64,000 nucleotides of DNA from Cannabis sativa (taxonomy: Eukaryota > Streptophyta > Magnoliopsida > Rosales > Cannabaceae), in contig NC_083603.1 of assembly GCF_029168945.1 (NCBI RefSeq), positions 44,278,406-44,342,405 of the forward strand, read 5' to 3'. A program made the position numbers and the translations under genes. The notes beneath the pieces are model-generated. The model worked only from the letters and a program-made list of their open reading frames with translations, searched no databases and was not told where the DNA came from. Positions 11,658-22,760 of the stretch are shown piece by piece (position 1 is the stretch's first letter; each line of letters starts with the position of its first letter).

Positions 11658-12946
11658 CGCCAATAATAATTAGTAATACTTATTTGTTGCAAAATAGTAA
11701 TCTAAACACATACGGTGTTGAATTTTACTATATTAATGGTGGTGTGGTTTACTTAAAAGAAATTTGGATGGAAAATAGTTTATTGCTAGAGATGTATATG
11801 GATTTGTTTGATTAGATTTTAATTTTTTTAAATTAAATTATTATTACGATTTTTTTAAAAATTTAAACTATACTAGACTAATTAAATCATCAAACCAAGT
11901 TCAAACCCATAATTTGTATTACATACTTGTTTTATTTATTTTTTTACATTAATTATTTATTTTTTTAATTATTTTTTTTTACTTTTAATAAATTTATAAT
12001 ACATAAATAACAATAAAAAATTATTATCATTACATATCAATATTCTATTAAAGTTGTTCCTAAATATCAACACTTTGCCTAAAATAACATATATATATAT
12101 ATATATATATAAAATTTGGTTCAAATTAATTAGAGTTTGGAACCACAAATTATGAATTATATAAACACTTCTATTAATTTCTATTATGTTGTTTTGTTTT
12201 GTTAGAATGCCAATTGAATAGTTTTGTGAACATTTTATTTGTATTAAAAAATTTTCTTTTCTCTAATTTTATTACCAAATTTACTTTCTGTTTTTGTTAT
12301 TCCCAACCAAAAGTGAACTTAATATTTGTTAAAAAAAAAAAGTGGTCTTAATATCTTCTTCAATTTACACATCACACTATCAAATTTGCTCGAGACCTTA
12401 TCAAATTTACTTGATAGTTGACTTGACTTACAAAAAAATTACTCAAAAAAATTATTTAATATATTTTTTTTCTTTGAAGAAACGGAAGCAATTTAAAAAT
12501 TAGAAAATACTAATTTAGATTGATAAAGTTCCATTTAAATATATATTTATAGAAGTTTTTAAACTTTTAGCCTTCAAAGTGCATAATAGTGGGCTTTTTT
12601 GAACAATGCCAACCTTTACAAAGACGTATTTTTTGTAACAAAGTAATAAGTACACATTTCAATATAGAGAAACCACATACCTATTTACATTTTATTTGTA
12701 GAACACTAGAACATCAATTCATAAATGCAACAACAAAACAAAGTTAAAAAACCTGGTGGTGGTGGTGGAGGTGAGTTTCTTGCTACCGTGCGCACTATGG
12801 CGGTGCGGTTTTTTGTCGGGTCTATCAACGGTGAAAATGATAATTCGAACGAGAGTTTTTGTTGCGAATCCTAGGGTGAAAGATGTGAGGTGCAAGGGTG
12901 AAGAGACAAATTAGTTTTGGATGTAGTGAGATTCGCCCGAGTTGAT
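11658..12946. other. Intergenic DNA downstream of glucosidase A
   Basis: Mostly AT-rich, with an (AT)n run near 12089-12112. From about 12745 the composition becomes much richer in G (GGT repeats, GTGCG blocks). This continues into the repeat-bearing 3' end of the glucosidase gene and suggests a foreign or repeat-derived segment. No gene was recognised. Confidence 0.5.
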
Positions 12947-12959
12947 TCAACTCGGGCGA
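12933..12959. repeat. 27-bp near-perfect palindrome over the stop codon
   Basis: Thirteen-base arms (TCGCCCGAGTTGA and its complement) surround a single central base at 12946. The TGA stop of glucosidase A (12947-12949, minus strand) lies at the start of one arm. Confidence 0.85.
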
Positions 12960-15900
12960 GTTTTGAGTTTTGAAAAGGCGGGTGGGGTGGGTTTTACCCG
13001 TCGGGCCGTTAAATGGGCCTTTCGGGTAGGTCTTATGCGTCGGGCTGGAAAATGGGCTTTTCGGGTAGGTTTTACACGTTGGGCCGGGTAATGGGCTTTT
13101 TGTGTAAGCCTATTTACAGATCCTTTCAAGAATGTAGGAAGCCATAAAGCAGATTGTTTGGGATAACGTCTACAATTATCACTATAATCAACAAAGTATA
13201 ATCCATATCTCACTTTATACCCACTTCCCCATTCAAAGTTGTCTAATAGTGCCCAATAGAAGTAACCTTTCACATTTACACCATTCCTAAACCAAATTAA
13301 AAGAAGAAAAAAAACCATTAATACCAATAACAAAGCCTAATTGATTAACTATAGATTAAACTCAAAATAACATTTACTTACTTCATTGCTTGATTAGTGT
13401 AGTACAAATGCTGAAGAATATAGTTGATCCGAGCTGGGTCTTTAAGTGATTCTTTCAGAGGTCTTTCTGGGATATTTCCATCTGGATATCCTGCATATTT
13501 AAGTATTAAAATACATTATATTACACTAAAATAAAAAAAAAAAAAACTTATTTAAAAAAAAAACAAATGAAAACTAACGAGTTTTTTTACGGCTAAATAT
13601 TCTTAACTATCACTTGATTTGCACTTAACTTTCTAAATTTAAATTTTGACGGTAAAACTCTCCAAACTACTAAACTGCTTGCAAATTTAAGATGTTATTT
13701 ATTTTTCACAATTAATTATTAATATAAATTACTTATGTGTACTTTTTTTTTTACATGTGTCAAATTTATATCGGTATACCTAATATTATTATTTAAGAAA
13801 TATAATATTTTTATTTTTTTTAAATATTTATTTTTTTATTTTTATAATTTTATTAAATTTTAAAAATAATTTTTAAATAATAATATTAGGTGTACTAATA
13901 TAAACGTGTCATGTGTATAAAAGTGTACACATAAGTAGCCTATATGGGTGACACCTTAAATTTGGTACTAATTTAATAGTTTGGAGGGTTTTACCGTCAA
14001 AATTTAAACTTAAAGAATTAAGTACAAGTAAAATAACAATTGAGATGATTTAGCCGTCAAAAACTTAAAATTAATTAATTAAATTGTAACCATTCTCTGT
14101 GATGTAAATAGTGGGATTTTGGTATTTTATCTTCATGTACTCCAAAACTTTCTGTAGCCCTCGTGGATAACTGTACACATATCCACTCCCTTCAGACTGT
14201 ACAAATCATTAAATAATTAACAAATTCAGCAAAAATCATATGGAGAAATTAATTTTTGTTTAATATATTAAAATACTTGCCTTGGGACCTATTAGAACTC
14301 CATTTTTATCAACTGAAACAATATAACACAAAACTATTGAGATCAATAAACAATATATATTATAAAAATATGTGATATTTATTTATGTATAAATATTATT
14401 GTAAGTACTATACCTGCTAGTGTTACTAAGGAATCTCCAATATAGTGTTTATTTTGGTCTGGTTTATCAGTTTTAAAGGCATATCTAGATGTATAGTAAT
14501 TGACACCAATAAAATCCAATGATCCCTTTACCAAATTCTTCTCTTCCAAAGTAAAACTTGGTAGCCTCTCACCAACATATTCTCTCATCACTTTTGGATA
14601 ATCTCCATATATCAGTGGTTCCAAATGCCTAAACATTACTTAAATTAATCATTTGTAAAACAAAATTTATAATTGACCAAAATTAATTAACATGGTAATT
14701 AATTAAAGAAAAGTAATTTGATTAGAAGCTCTATTATTATTATACCATCCAAAAAGAAATTTCAAGTATCTTTCTGCAGCTGCTATGTCATCTGGTGTGT
14801 TGTTTAAAGGCTCCATATACTCTCCAACAACAACAATTCCAATTTCTCCTCCTTGTTGTGCCTGGAATTAGTAATAAATATTTTTACAAATAGGCATAAC
14901 AAAATTGCAGATTCATTTTAGCATTAATTATTACTTGCCCTCTTAATGCCAAGCACTAATATAGATGAGAAATGCTAAAGGGTACCAGTGGTGCCTAGCA
15001 CGTGTCAATATTGTTATTGGTCCAACTAAATATTGGGTCTTATATAATTTAATATAATAGTTTTTAGGGAGTATCGCTAGCTAATCGCAACGCGACATAT
15101 TGCAAAGGTGCTAAGCACCACTGGTGCCTAATAGCAATGCTCTAATATAGATAGCCAACATTTTTTATATTTATTATTTAATTAGGTGGCGTTTTGTAAC
15201 ATTTTTGTTTTTAAATTTTTTAATCGAAAAATAAAAATAAAATTTTTGTTTTGAAAAATAAAAATGCATTTTATAATCACTTTTGTTTTTCAATTTTAAA
15301 AACAAAAAATAAAAGTGTGTTCTGTAAATTTTATTTTTATTTGTTGATTTTATTTAAGTTGGATTCGGATCAAAAGCCAGGTCTAGGATCTGAGGTTGGG
15401 GCTAGGTCCGTTTGGGTTCCAAGTTCTAAGTTGGAGCTAGAGTCTAAATTATTGATTAAGAAAAAAATTGTTTAAAAAAATTTAGAAAGTAATTTTTGTT
15501 TTCAAAATTTTGATTCTCAACTAAAAAATTAAAAAACAAAAACAATTTTATAAAATATAATTTTAGAAAATATTTTCAATTTTTACTATTCTTTAGTATT
15601 TTTATTTTTTTTGTTAATTTATAAGAAACTAGTTGTACATATATGTAGCTATCTTACTTGGTACTTTTGTTTATAGAGCTTTGCAGCTGCAGCATGAGAA
15701 AGGACAAAGTGGTGGCCTACAATGTAAGGTTCAATGGATGAGTTACCGGCCGGACATGGACCGGCGGGCGGCGGCAATGAACATCTTCCCGGTGCACCTT
15801 TCCCTAAGTCATATCCAAGTGCCACCACAAATGGTTCATTAATTGTTATCCAGTGTTTTACTCTGTCTCCATATGTTTTGAAAAGAAGTTCACTATAGTC

Positions 15901-16366
15901 CTTGAAGTCATTTCTGTCAAAAATTAAAAAAAAAAAAAAGTAGTACCCATTTTTATTAGGAGACTAAATTCAATATAAAAGTGATGTGTTGAAATTAATA
16001 TAATTATTATTAGTGAGGTTGCTTACACAATTTGGGGACTCAAAAAGCTACCATACTTGTCTTCAAGAGCTTGAGGTGTGTCAAAATGTAATATTGTCAC
16101 AAATGGTTTCAACCCTACGTGACAATCAAACCATATTATATATCAGTAAAATTTATTAATTATTAAAATTATATAAGAGTAAAATAATGGAAAATAAGCA
16201 TGTAAATAATGATTAATTTGGTATTAATTACCATTTGCTATTAGTTCATTGATCAAATTGTTGTAGTAATCAATACCCTCTTGGTTTATTCCACCGCTTA
16301 ATGAACCCTCTGAAGAAATACAAGTTTTCTAAAAACTCAATACAAATAAAATTATTACCTTATAAA

Positions 16367-16429
<63 letters not shown>

Positions 16430-18121
16430 GTCTAAATAAACTTACTTGGCAAAATTCTGGACCAAGAAATGGAAAATCTGTAAGAATCGACTCCTAGGTC
16501 CTTTAAGAGCTTTATGTCTTCCTATATGAATATAACATATATGCATAATATATATATTAGTAATTAATTATAAAATTTTAAGCTGTTAAATTGTTTATAG
16601 GTTCAAATTAGATCAATAGAGTGGTATAATAATAGTATTTTAAGTTCTCTACATACCTTATATCGTTTGTATGAATCAGTTGCAGTCAAAGTGTTATTTC
16701 CATCTCTAATGTTGCCTAACCAAAAAATAAGAAAAAAAATTATATATTTATGTATATATATAAATAGGGATATGATTTTGTCCCGTGATGTACTTTCACG
16801 GAATGTATTCTGTGGTACATTAGATGGATCTCAGGGTACATTAAATGAATGTCAGGGTACGTTTCTACTTTTTAACCCCAATTACTCATAGATCAATCTC
16901 AGCCGTCAGATCAAATAACTCTCTCATCTGACGGCTGCCGTACATTACGGATTACAATCCGTGAAAGTACAATAACATGACAAAATCATATTCCTATATA
17001 AATAATTGATTTGCATTGTGGAAAAAATAAGTGGAGAACTGAACTATTTCCTGAAGGAAGCTAACTGTCTAATTAAAATGTATATACATGATAGTCATAA
17101 TATATTAGTTGTTTAAAAATGAAAATTATTTTATATACTATTTTAATTTTATAGTTTGGGTTGCTGTGATGGTTTTTATGTGGATTGTTATGTAGATTTT
17201 AGTTACGATTTAAATTGCTCTTTAGTTGCTATGTAAGTTACTATCTAAATTTTCGTAAAATTGTTAAAAAAAATACTTTTAAAATGTAAAAATAAAAAAA
17301 TCCCAACAACTATATTTGTTTTAATATAAAAAAAGCCAAACAACTACAAAACCATTTAAAAATATTAAATTTAATAATTTGAGACCATCCCAATTGACCC
17401 TCAGAGTAAAAACAAACTTCTCCACAAAAGAGTAGTATTGAGGATTGTTACAAGTACTAGTGGTTTAATGTAAATAATTAGTTTAATTCAGAAAAAAAAA
17501 ATACAAATAATTTGTGCTATTAAAATGTAGTGTCTTGTAAATAATTAACGATAATTATTAAATTAAAATATATAAAATTTGATAATTAATTATACCAATA
17601 ATAATATAATATTTCGTGATAATACTAAATACGATTAGTGACAGCAATTAAGCATTTTCCACCTAATTCAAATGATTAAGGTTATATATTTAATCAAACC
17701 TGGGGTAGCAGCATAGGTGTCCCAAATACTTGGTGTCCTCCCTCCTTGGTTTCCTGACCCTTCAATCTGTCATTAACATCATAATTAATCACATTCATAT
17801 ATATGCATAACAAATATATCTATATAAATAAACAAACATCTTTTATACATACTTGTTGGGCTGAAGTAGCAGCTCCAAAAAGAAAATCTCTTGGAAAATC
17901 AGATCTCTTGATATTCAAATCACCTTCATTTTTAATAATCACATATAAAAAAAAGTGTCATTATATAACTTTAGATTAATTAATTAGATTAAAGAAACTT
18001 TAATTACATGAAACTTAATCATAATAGTTTAATATTATTAACCTAGAGCTGCTGCTTTTGTATAGGAGGAAATGAACAAAGCCACAACAAGGGATCCAAG
18101 AAAACTCAATGGAGCATTCAT
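12947..18121 (-). CDS. GH1 beta-glucosidase A, 14 exons, C-terminal repeat extension
   Basis: Exons (minus strand, in order): 18121-18043, 17923-17853, 17766-17700, 16715-16657, 16521-16446, 16309-16232, 16114-16027, 15913-15658, 14861-14746, 14628-14414, 14312-14281, 14196-14091, 13490-13382, 13286-12947. The frame is kept throughout: 563 residues against about 510 for the family. The N-terminus is a signal peptide ([15 protein letters not shown]), so the enzyme should enter the secretory path to vacuole or apoplast. It should hydrolyse beta-glucosides; the aglycone is unknown. Acid/base Glu199 is in TINEP and nucleophile Glu413 in [19 protein letters not shown] and [11 protein letters not shown] are standard GH1 blocks. 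All introns are GT-AG except intron 11, which is GC-AG. After WLPTFLKGS, where the neighbour ends, it runs on through three 13-residue repeats. Tandem paralogue of 23481-28389. Confidence 0.9.
12983..13099 (-). repeat. Three tandem 39-bp repeats forming the C-terminal tail
   Basis: Units at 13061-13099, 13022-13060 and 12983-13021 translate as [26 protein letters not shown] and [13 protein letters not shown]. All three preserve the glucosidase frame. The paralogous gene lacks them. The tail is strongly basic. Confidence 0.9.
13581..14064. mobile_element. MITE with long inverted repeats in glucosidase A intron 12
   Basis: The left arm from about 13588 (ACGGCTAAATATTCTTAACT ... GACGGTAAAACTCTCCAAAC) is repeated inverted at the right (GTTTGGAGGGTTTTACCGTC ... 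GATTTAGCCGT). Arms are roughly 120 bp and diverged. No clean target duplication could be set by eye, so the ends are approximate. Confidence 0.65.
14967..15142. mobile_element. 176-bp MITE in glucosidase A intron 8 (10-bp TSD)
   Basis: The ends are inverted: GAGAAATGCT...ACCAGTGGTGCCTAGCAC against GTGCTAAGCACCACTGGTGCC...AGCAATGCTC. TAATATAGAT flanks it on both sides (14957-14966 and 15143-15152). TSD length and TIR suggest a Mutator-type MITE. A truncated relative lies at 1764. Confidence 0.8.
15185..15600. repeat. Inverted-repeat, AT-rich element in glucosidase A intron 8
   Basis: The arms begin near GTTTTTAAATTTTTTAATCG and end with loosely complementary AAAATTAAAAAACAAAAAC. Low complexity makes the boundaries uncertain. 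It may be a MITE. Confidence 0.3.
16366..16430. repeat. (TTA/ATT)n microsatellite in glucosidase A intron 5
   Basis: About 21 uninterrupted trinucleotide units. Confidence 0.9.
16766..16995. mobile_element. hAT-type MITE copy 1, glucosidase A intron 3
   Basis: A 230-bp element beginning AGGGATATGATTTTGTCCC and ending ATCATATTCCT. It is flanked by ATATAAAT on both sides (16758-16765, 16996-17003), an 8-bp duplication as for hAT elements. It closely resembles the copies at 55321-55550 and 61132-61363, including the inner inverted block TTTCACGGAAT / ATCCGTGAAA. Confidence 0.88.
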
Positions 18122-18189
18122 TATTACCACCAGTACAACTGGTAATAATACTGAATATTACCAATTAATTATGGGTTTTATTTTTGCCT

Positions 18190-18255
18190 TACTTCTCAAA
18201 AACCTAAGTGGATATATATAGATATATATATATAGATATATCAATATATATATAC
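18190..18255 (-). promoter_or_regulatory. TATA-rich putative core promoter of glucosidase A
   Basis: A run of TATATA/GATATATA lies about 75-130 bases upstream of the ATG on the minus strand. Placement is consistent with a TATA region, but low complexity prevents naming one box. Confidence 0.35.
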
Positions 18256-18859
18256 TTATTTATTTATTATTGCTACCACCAAAGAAAAACTAAATCCAAC
18301 AAAATTGACTCAAAATTAGAATTACATTATGCATTTGCAGTGAGGAAAATAAGGACAGGTCGAGACATTGTTTTAATATATGTGAAAAAGTAACGAAATA
18401 TAATAATAAATTGATAAAGCAAGCAACTAATTAAAAATTATCTCTTTCATATATATGATAACAACTAACTGTATAGTAACATAAGACAGAATTAATAACC
18501 ACTAATTTCTAGTGTTTCAAAAGAATCACCGTGGTAACCACTAGTTAAAATTTGACGGTGTATCTTTTGAGTTGTAATAAAACAACGAATAAAAGCATAA
18601 TAAAACCAAATGATACATGTATCTTAATTAAGGGATTATTTCCAAAATACCCAAAAATAATAAAAAGTTAGGGTTTTTGTGGAATACTGTTTTTTTTTTT
18701 TTTTTACATCAAAAGTTGTGTATATAAAGTTAAGTTACCAATCAATGTAAATTGATCAAGATCATTAATATATACAAAATCACACTGATTTATTTACTCT
18801 GATTTTGTTTTCTCTCACATTGTATTAGTCACCTTCAAGATTCTTTATCTTCACAAATG
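18256..18859. other. Intergenic DNA upstream of glucosidase A
   Basis: AT-rich sequence with no recognised gene or complete element. Confidence 0.5.
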
Positions 18860-19080
18860 TCACTTTTGCCAGTACATTTTTGTGCTTGCAAAAGTTAGTA
18901 TTACACTGGTAAAATAAAATTTACTTGTAATGTGTTGGCAAAAAGGGGTTGGCAAATCAATATTGGTATTAGAACTTTTGTGAGCATAAAATGAAAAGTG
19001 CTGGCAAAAATAACTTTTCCTAGCGCGTAAATGCGCTGGTAAAAGTTAGATTTTAGCCACTACAAATGTACGCTGGTAAA
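18860..19080. repeat. CACTA-like subterminal repeat fragment
   Basis: Repeated short variants of GCTGGTAAAA and TTGGCAAAA surround CACTACAAATG near 19057. This pattern is typical of subterminal repeats and the terminus of CACTA elements. No partner terminus was found. A TGGTATTAGAAC string at about 18975, one or two changes from a tRNA-Met primer-binding site, could instead belong to the copia relic downstream. Confidence 0.35.
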
Positions 19081-21971
19081 ACTTTGACCTCTTTGCTGCC
19101 GTTAGCTTTGCGAAATGCGCCGCAAAGGCGAACCGTGCCGCTAAAAGTGCCGACATTTCGTAGGTCATCTTCCATGGTAGACTCAGCTTCGTCTCAACCA
19201 ACCACTAATATCAAAAACTCGTTACCGAAAACAAACTCTCTTTTAGTAAAACTTGACAAAAATAACTTTCTCCCTTGGCGTCATCGTCATCAAGTCTATG
19301 CTGCCATTAAAGGCAATCATTTACTTAAATTTCTTTATCCTTCTGCTCCACCAAAATTTCTCACTACTAAAGATGAACATTGTGTTAGTGATGAATTTCT
19401 TGAATTTAACATTTATGATAGTCTTCTCGTTTCTTGGCTCTTACCCTCCATGTCCGAAAATATTCTCACTCTCACATGATTGGTTGCAATAGCTTAGATT
19501 TGGTCCACTCTTAAAAAATATTATTAAGCTCAAAATCAAGCCAAGATCAGCCAATTTTGTACGCAACTTCATCGCACTCGTCTTGCTGGCAACCTTAATG
19601 ATTATCTTCTTCAAATTAAGCACCTTGTATGTTCTCTTGCCTCAATCAGTCATGTTCTACCTCCTCAAGACCACATCGAAGCGATCTTTAATGGCCTACC
19701 TTGCCATTACTTTATTTTTATCACATCTCTATCAACTCAAAATGACACTTATTCTGTTATTGAGGTTGAATCTCAGTTAGTGGCTTATGAAGCGCAAAAT
19801 GAAACTCAAGATCTGGAGTTGGATATCTTAAAACCCGAAGCTAATTTTGCAACTCAGACCAAGCCTGCTCCAAATCAGCCTAATCATTCCTCTCCACCAC
19901 CTCTAACACCTTCTTTTCACAATGGTGACCGTGAATCTTTTTCTCCTCCTCCAAATTATGGCGGATACTACGGATCTAGTCAATACAGTGGCTACAACAT
20001 GCCTCCTCCATCACCTTATCCTCAATCCTATGCTCCTCAAGCTCCCTATGGTGGTTATCGTGGTGGTTGAAGCTACTCCACTCCAAAAACTCAGTACCAG
20101 CTTTGTCACAAGCTTGGACACGCTGTTAAGCAGTGTTTTTATCGATTTGATAAGTCATCAACAAGTCTTGAATCATTTCAAGGTTTTAATGACTCTATTT
20201 CAGTTGTAGAATATGCAGGTGATGCTTGCTACTCCTAAAACTGTGAGTGACAATAGTTGGTACCCTGACTCAGGAGCCACACATCACTTACCATCTAATG
20301 TTAACAATCTTGCCACCACTCGAGACTACCAAGGCTCAGACCAGATCTAAATGAGAAATGGCTCAGGTTTGCACATTCAACACGTCGGTGAAACTATTCT
20401 TGTTTCTCCCTTCACTTCCCAAACTCTTTATCTTAATAATCTTCTTCATGTTCCAAACATAACAAAAAATCTTGTCAGTGTCTCTAAATTTGCTAAGGAT
20501 GATCATGTTTTCTTTGAGTTGATCCTAATCACTATTATGTGAAAGACAAGGTTACTATGAAGATTTTTTTTAGTTGGTAGTATTGATAAAGGCTTCTATA
20601 AGTTTGATCAGTGTCAATCTCTACCATCTTCTAACTCAAATTCAAATGTCACTCCTTCCAATTCTATTGCTACATTGACCTATAACTCTAACATTCATTG
20701 TTTTCATGTCTGTTCTAATGTACCTATGTCTCAATTCTCTTTGTGGCATAATATATTAGGTCATTCAACTAAAATACAGTCATATTTGTAATGAACAATT
20801 GTAATATTTCCAATAATAATAATATATAGTAGATTTTTTTTTAATGGATATAGGTACTATATTAGTTTTGTTGATGTTTATTCTAGGTACACCAACTGTC
20901 GCAAATTCTTTATATGTCACTTAAAAATTGAAGCAATTAAAAAACTTTTTTTGTAGTAGTGTGGATTTGAACACAAAACAGCTCCACACCTTGTATGCAA
21001 GCTTCGCAAGGCTTTATATGGACTAAAGTAGGCTCCCAGAGTTTGGTTTGAGAAGTTGCAACATTTTCTTCTTTCCTTTGGCTTCTCCTCTTCCAACGTA
21101 GACCACTCATTATTAATTCAACATACTCATTCATTAATAATATTGGTATTGGTGGATGTTGATGATATCCTGATCACTGGCAGTAATAAGGATACCATCT
21201 CTCAAGTGATTAAGGCTCTGAATGATCAATTTTCTCTCAAAGACTTAGGAAAACTCAATTATTTTCTTGAAATAAAGGTATCCTACACCTCTGAGGGTAT
21301 GCATCTATCATAGTCTAAGAGTGTAAAGGATCGTTATGCAAAGCTAAGATGCAAGGTGCTAAGTCTTCTGCAACACCAATGACTATTGGTCTAAAATTAT
21401 CTGCTTATGATAGTGAACATGTTGAAAATCCCTATCCTTACAAATTTATTGTGGGGGCTCTCTAGTACCATATAGTGTAAATAAAGTATGCCAGTTTATG
21501 CAAAATCCCTTACAAGTTCATTGGATTGCAAGAATCTTGAAATATGTTGGTGCTACCTTAGATTATGGTTTGCATCTTACAAGGCCTTCTAATTTTGAGT
21601 TTCCGTGATGCTAACTAGGTTGCGAGTCCAGATGATTAAAGATCTACTTCTGGTTTTGTGGTTTATCTTGGAGGCAACCTTATCACCTAGCAATGTAAGA
21701 AACAACATATTGTTTCCAAGTCGAGTAGAGGTAGAATACAGAAGCCTTGCCATTACAGTTGCAGAAATTTCTTAGCTGCATTCCCTGTTTGCTAAATTAC
21801 AAAATTAGTTTCCCAAGCCTCCTGTCATCTGGTGTGACAACCTTAGCACAATTATGCGTACGCTCAATCCAGTTCTACATACTTAAACAAAGCACATAGA
21901 ATTGAATCATTACTTTGTCAAAGAAAAGGTTCATCAAAAGCTCATTAAAATCAAGAATGTCCCTTGATCAA

Positions 21972-22403
21972 TGTGACAGTCAGTAGTCTCGTGATCCGTA
22001 ACGGGAAATACCGGGTAAGCTGTACAATCCCACATCGCCTGGGAAAGGTCAAGTGGGATGATTCTGAGGCTGTGTGGGTATGGGACTACACAGTTGAAGA
22101 GAGTTTAAATGGATTGATTGGTACTACCTATATCAACAAGGTGCATCTTGTTTTTCGGTAGCCCATCTCGAAAGAACTCCACAGTTAAGCGTGCTTGACC
22201 TGGGGTAATTTCAGGATGGGTGACCTCCTGGGAAGTTTTCCCAGGAAGCGTGTGAGTGAGGACAAAGCACGCTGGAAACACTCGTGTTGATCTTTAGGGT
22301 CAGTCATCAATCCAGGAAGCAGCCATAGTGGCGTACCCGTGTATAAGAGTCATTAGTCCGTGGGTGTAAGGACCCAATAGAGACTTGAAATGGGGACGTT
22401 ACA
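21972..22403 (+). mobile_element. Cassandra TRIM solo LTR with 5S rRNA-derived core
   Basis: 432 bp running TGTGACAGTC...GGGACGTTACA, flanked by ATCAA at 21967-21971 and 22404-22408. The inside (22161-22236) is clearly 5S rRNA-derived. Cassandra elements are terminal-repeat retrotransposons in miniature whose LTRs carry 5S sequence with pol III promoter boxes. Only one LTR is present with intact duplications, so it is a solo LTR left by recombination or a single-LTR insertion. Confidence 0.88.
22161..22236 (+). promoter_or_regulatory. 5S rRNA-like pol III internal control region
   Basis: The A-box-like AGTTAAGCGTGCTT (22183-22196) and the C-box-like block from AGGATGGGTGACC to GGGAAGT (22213-22236) match plant 5S rDNA. 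The region between is diverged and the canonical 5S 5' and 3' ends are absent, so this is not a standard 5S gene. Confidence 0.8.
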
Positions 22404-22464
22404 ATCAAATAATTAATGGCCTAACTAAAACTATCTAAAGCACCGAATTCTCATTATTCAGAAT

Positions 22465-22501
22465 CAAACTGACAATTGAAATTGGCTCAATTGTCAGTTT
22501 G
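22465..22501. repeat. Perfect 15-bp hairpin with 7-base loop
   Basis: CAAACTGACAATTGA, a seven-base loop, then its exact complement. It lies just before the probable copia 3' LTR. Confidence 0.85.
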
Positions 22502-22760
22502 AGAGAGCCTGTTAGAGTGTGTTAGTTTTATCATATTAGAGTGTTAGAGTTGTTGTTAGTTGGTCAATTCTGCTATTTGTCCAACTGCCTTCTCTTACAA
22601 ACTTGTATTCGGTTTTCTGTTATCTTGAGCTTGAGCTCACTATTGTATATACAGTTTGATGACTTGATTGAGTAATGAAAAGCTTCATTCTCTTACAAAT
22701 CTTTTCCTCTCTTTCTCTCTTTCTCAATGTCTTTCTTTCTGTCCAAACATGTCTAGAAGA

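Larger units (their letters stand above)
19081..22760 (+). pseudogene. Decayed Ty1/copia relic between the two glucosidases
   Basis: Plus-strand fragments in order: gag (LVKLDKNNFLPWRHRHQVYA from about 19240), a CCHC knuckle near 20098-20140 (CHKLGHAVKQC), protease near 20260 (YPDSGATHHLP), a piece ending LHVPNITKNLVSVSKFAK, a short pre-integrase remnant near 20730, then after a deletion of most integrase, reverse transcriptase (LRKALYGLK, VDVDDILITGS near 21150) and RNase H scraps to about 21960. Many stops and frameshifts occur. A probable 3' LTR starts at 22510 (TGTTAGAGTG) after a degraded purine tract. No clear 5' LTR was found. A Cassandra solo LTR has inserted into it. Confidence 0.85.

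Noticed and set aside
22161..22236. A functional 5S rRNA gene
   Set aside because: Canonical 5S ends and the intermediate region are missing, and the segment sits within a 432-bp LTR with target duplications, so it is Cassandra-derived.
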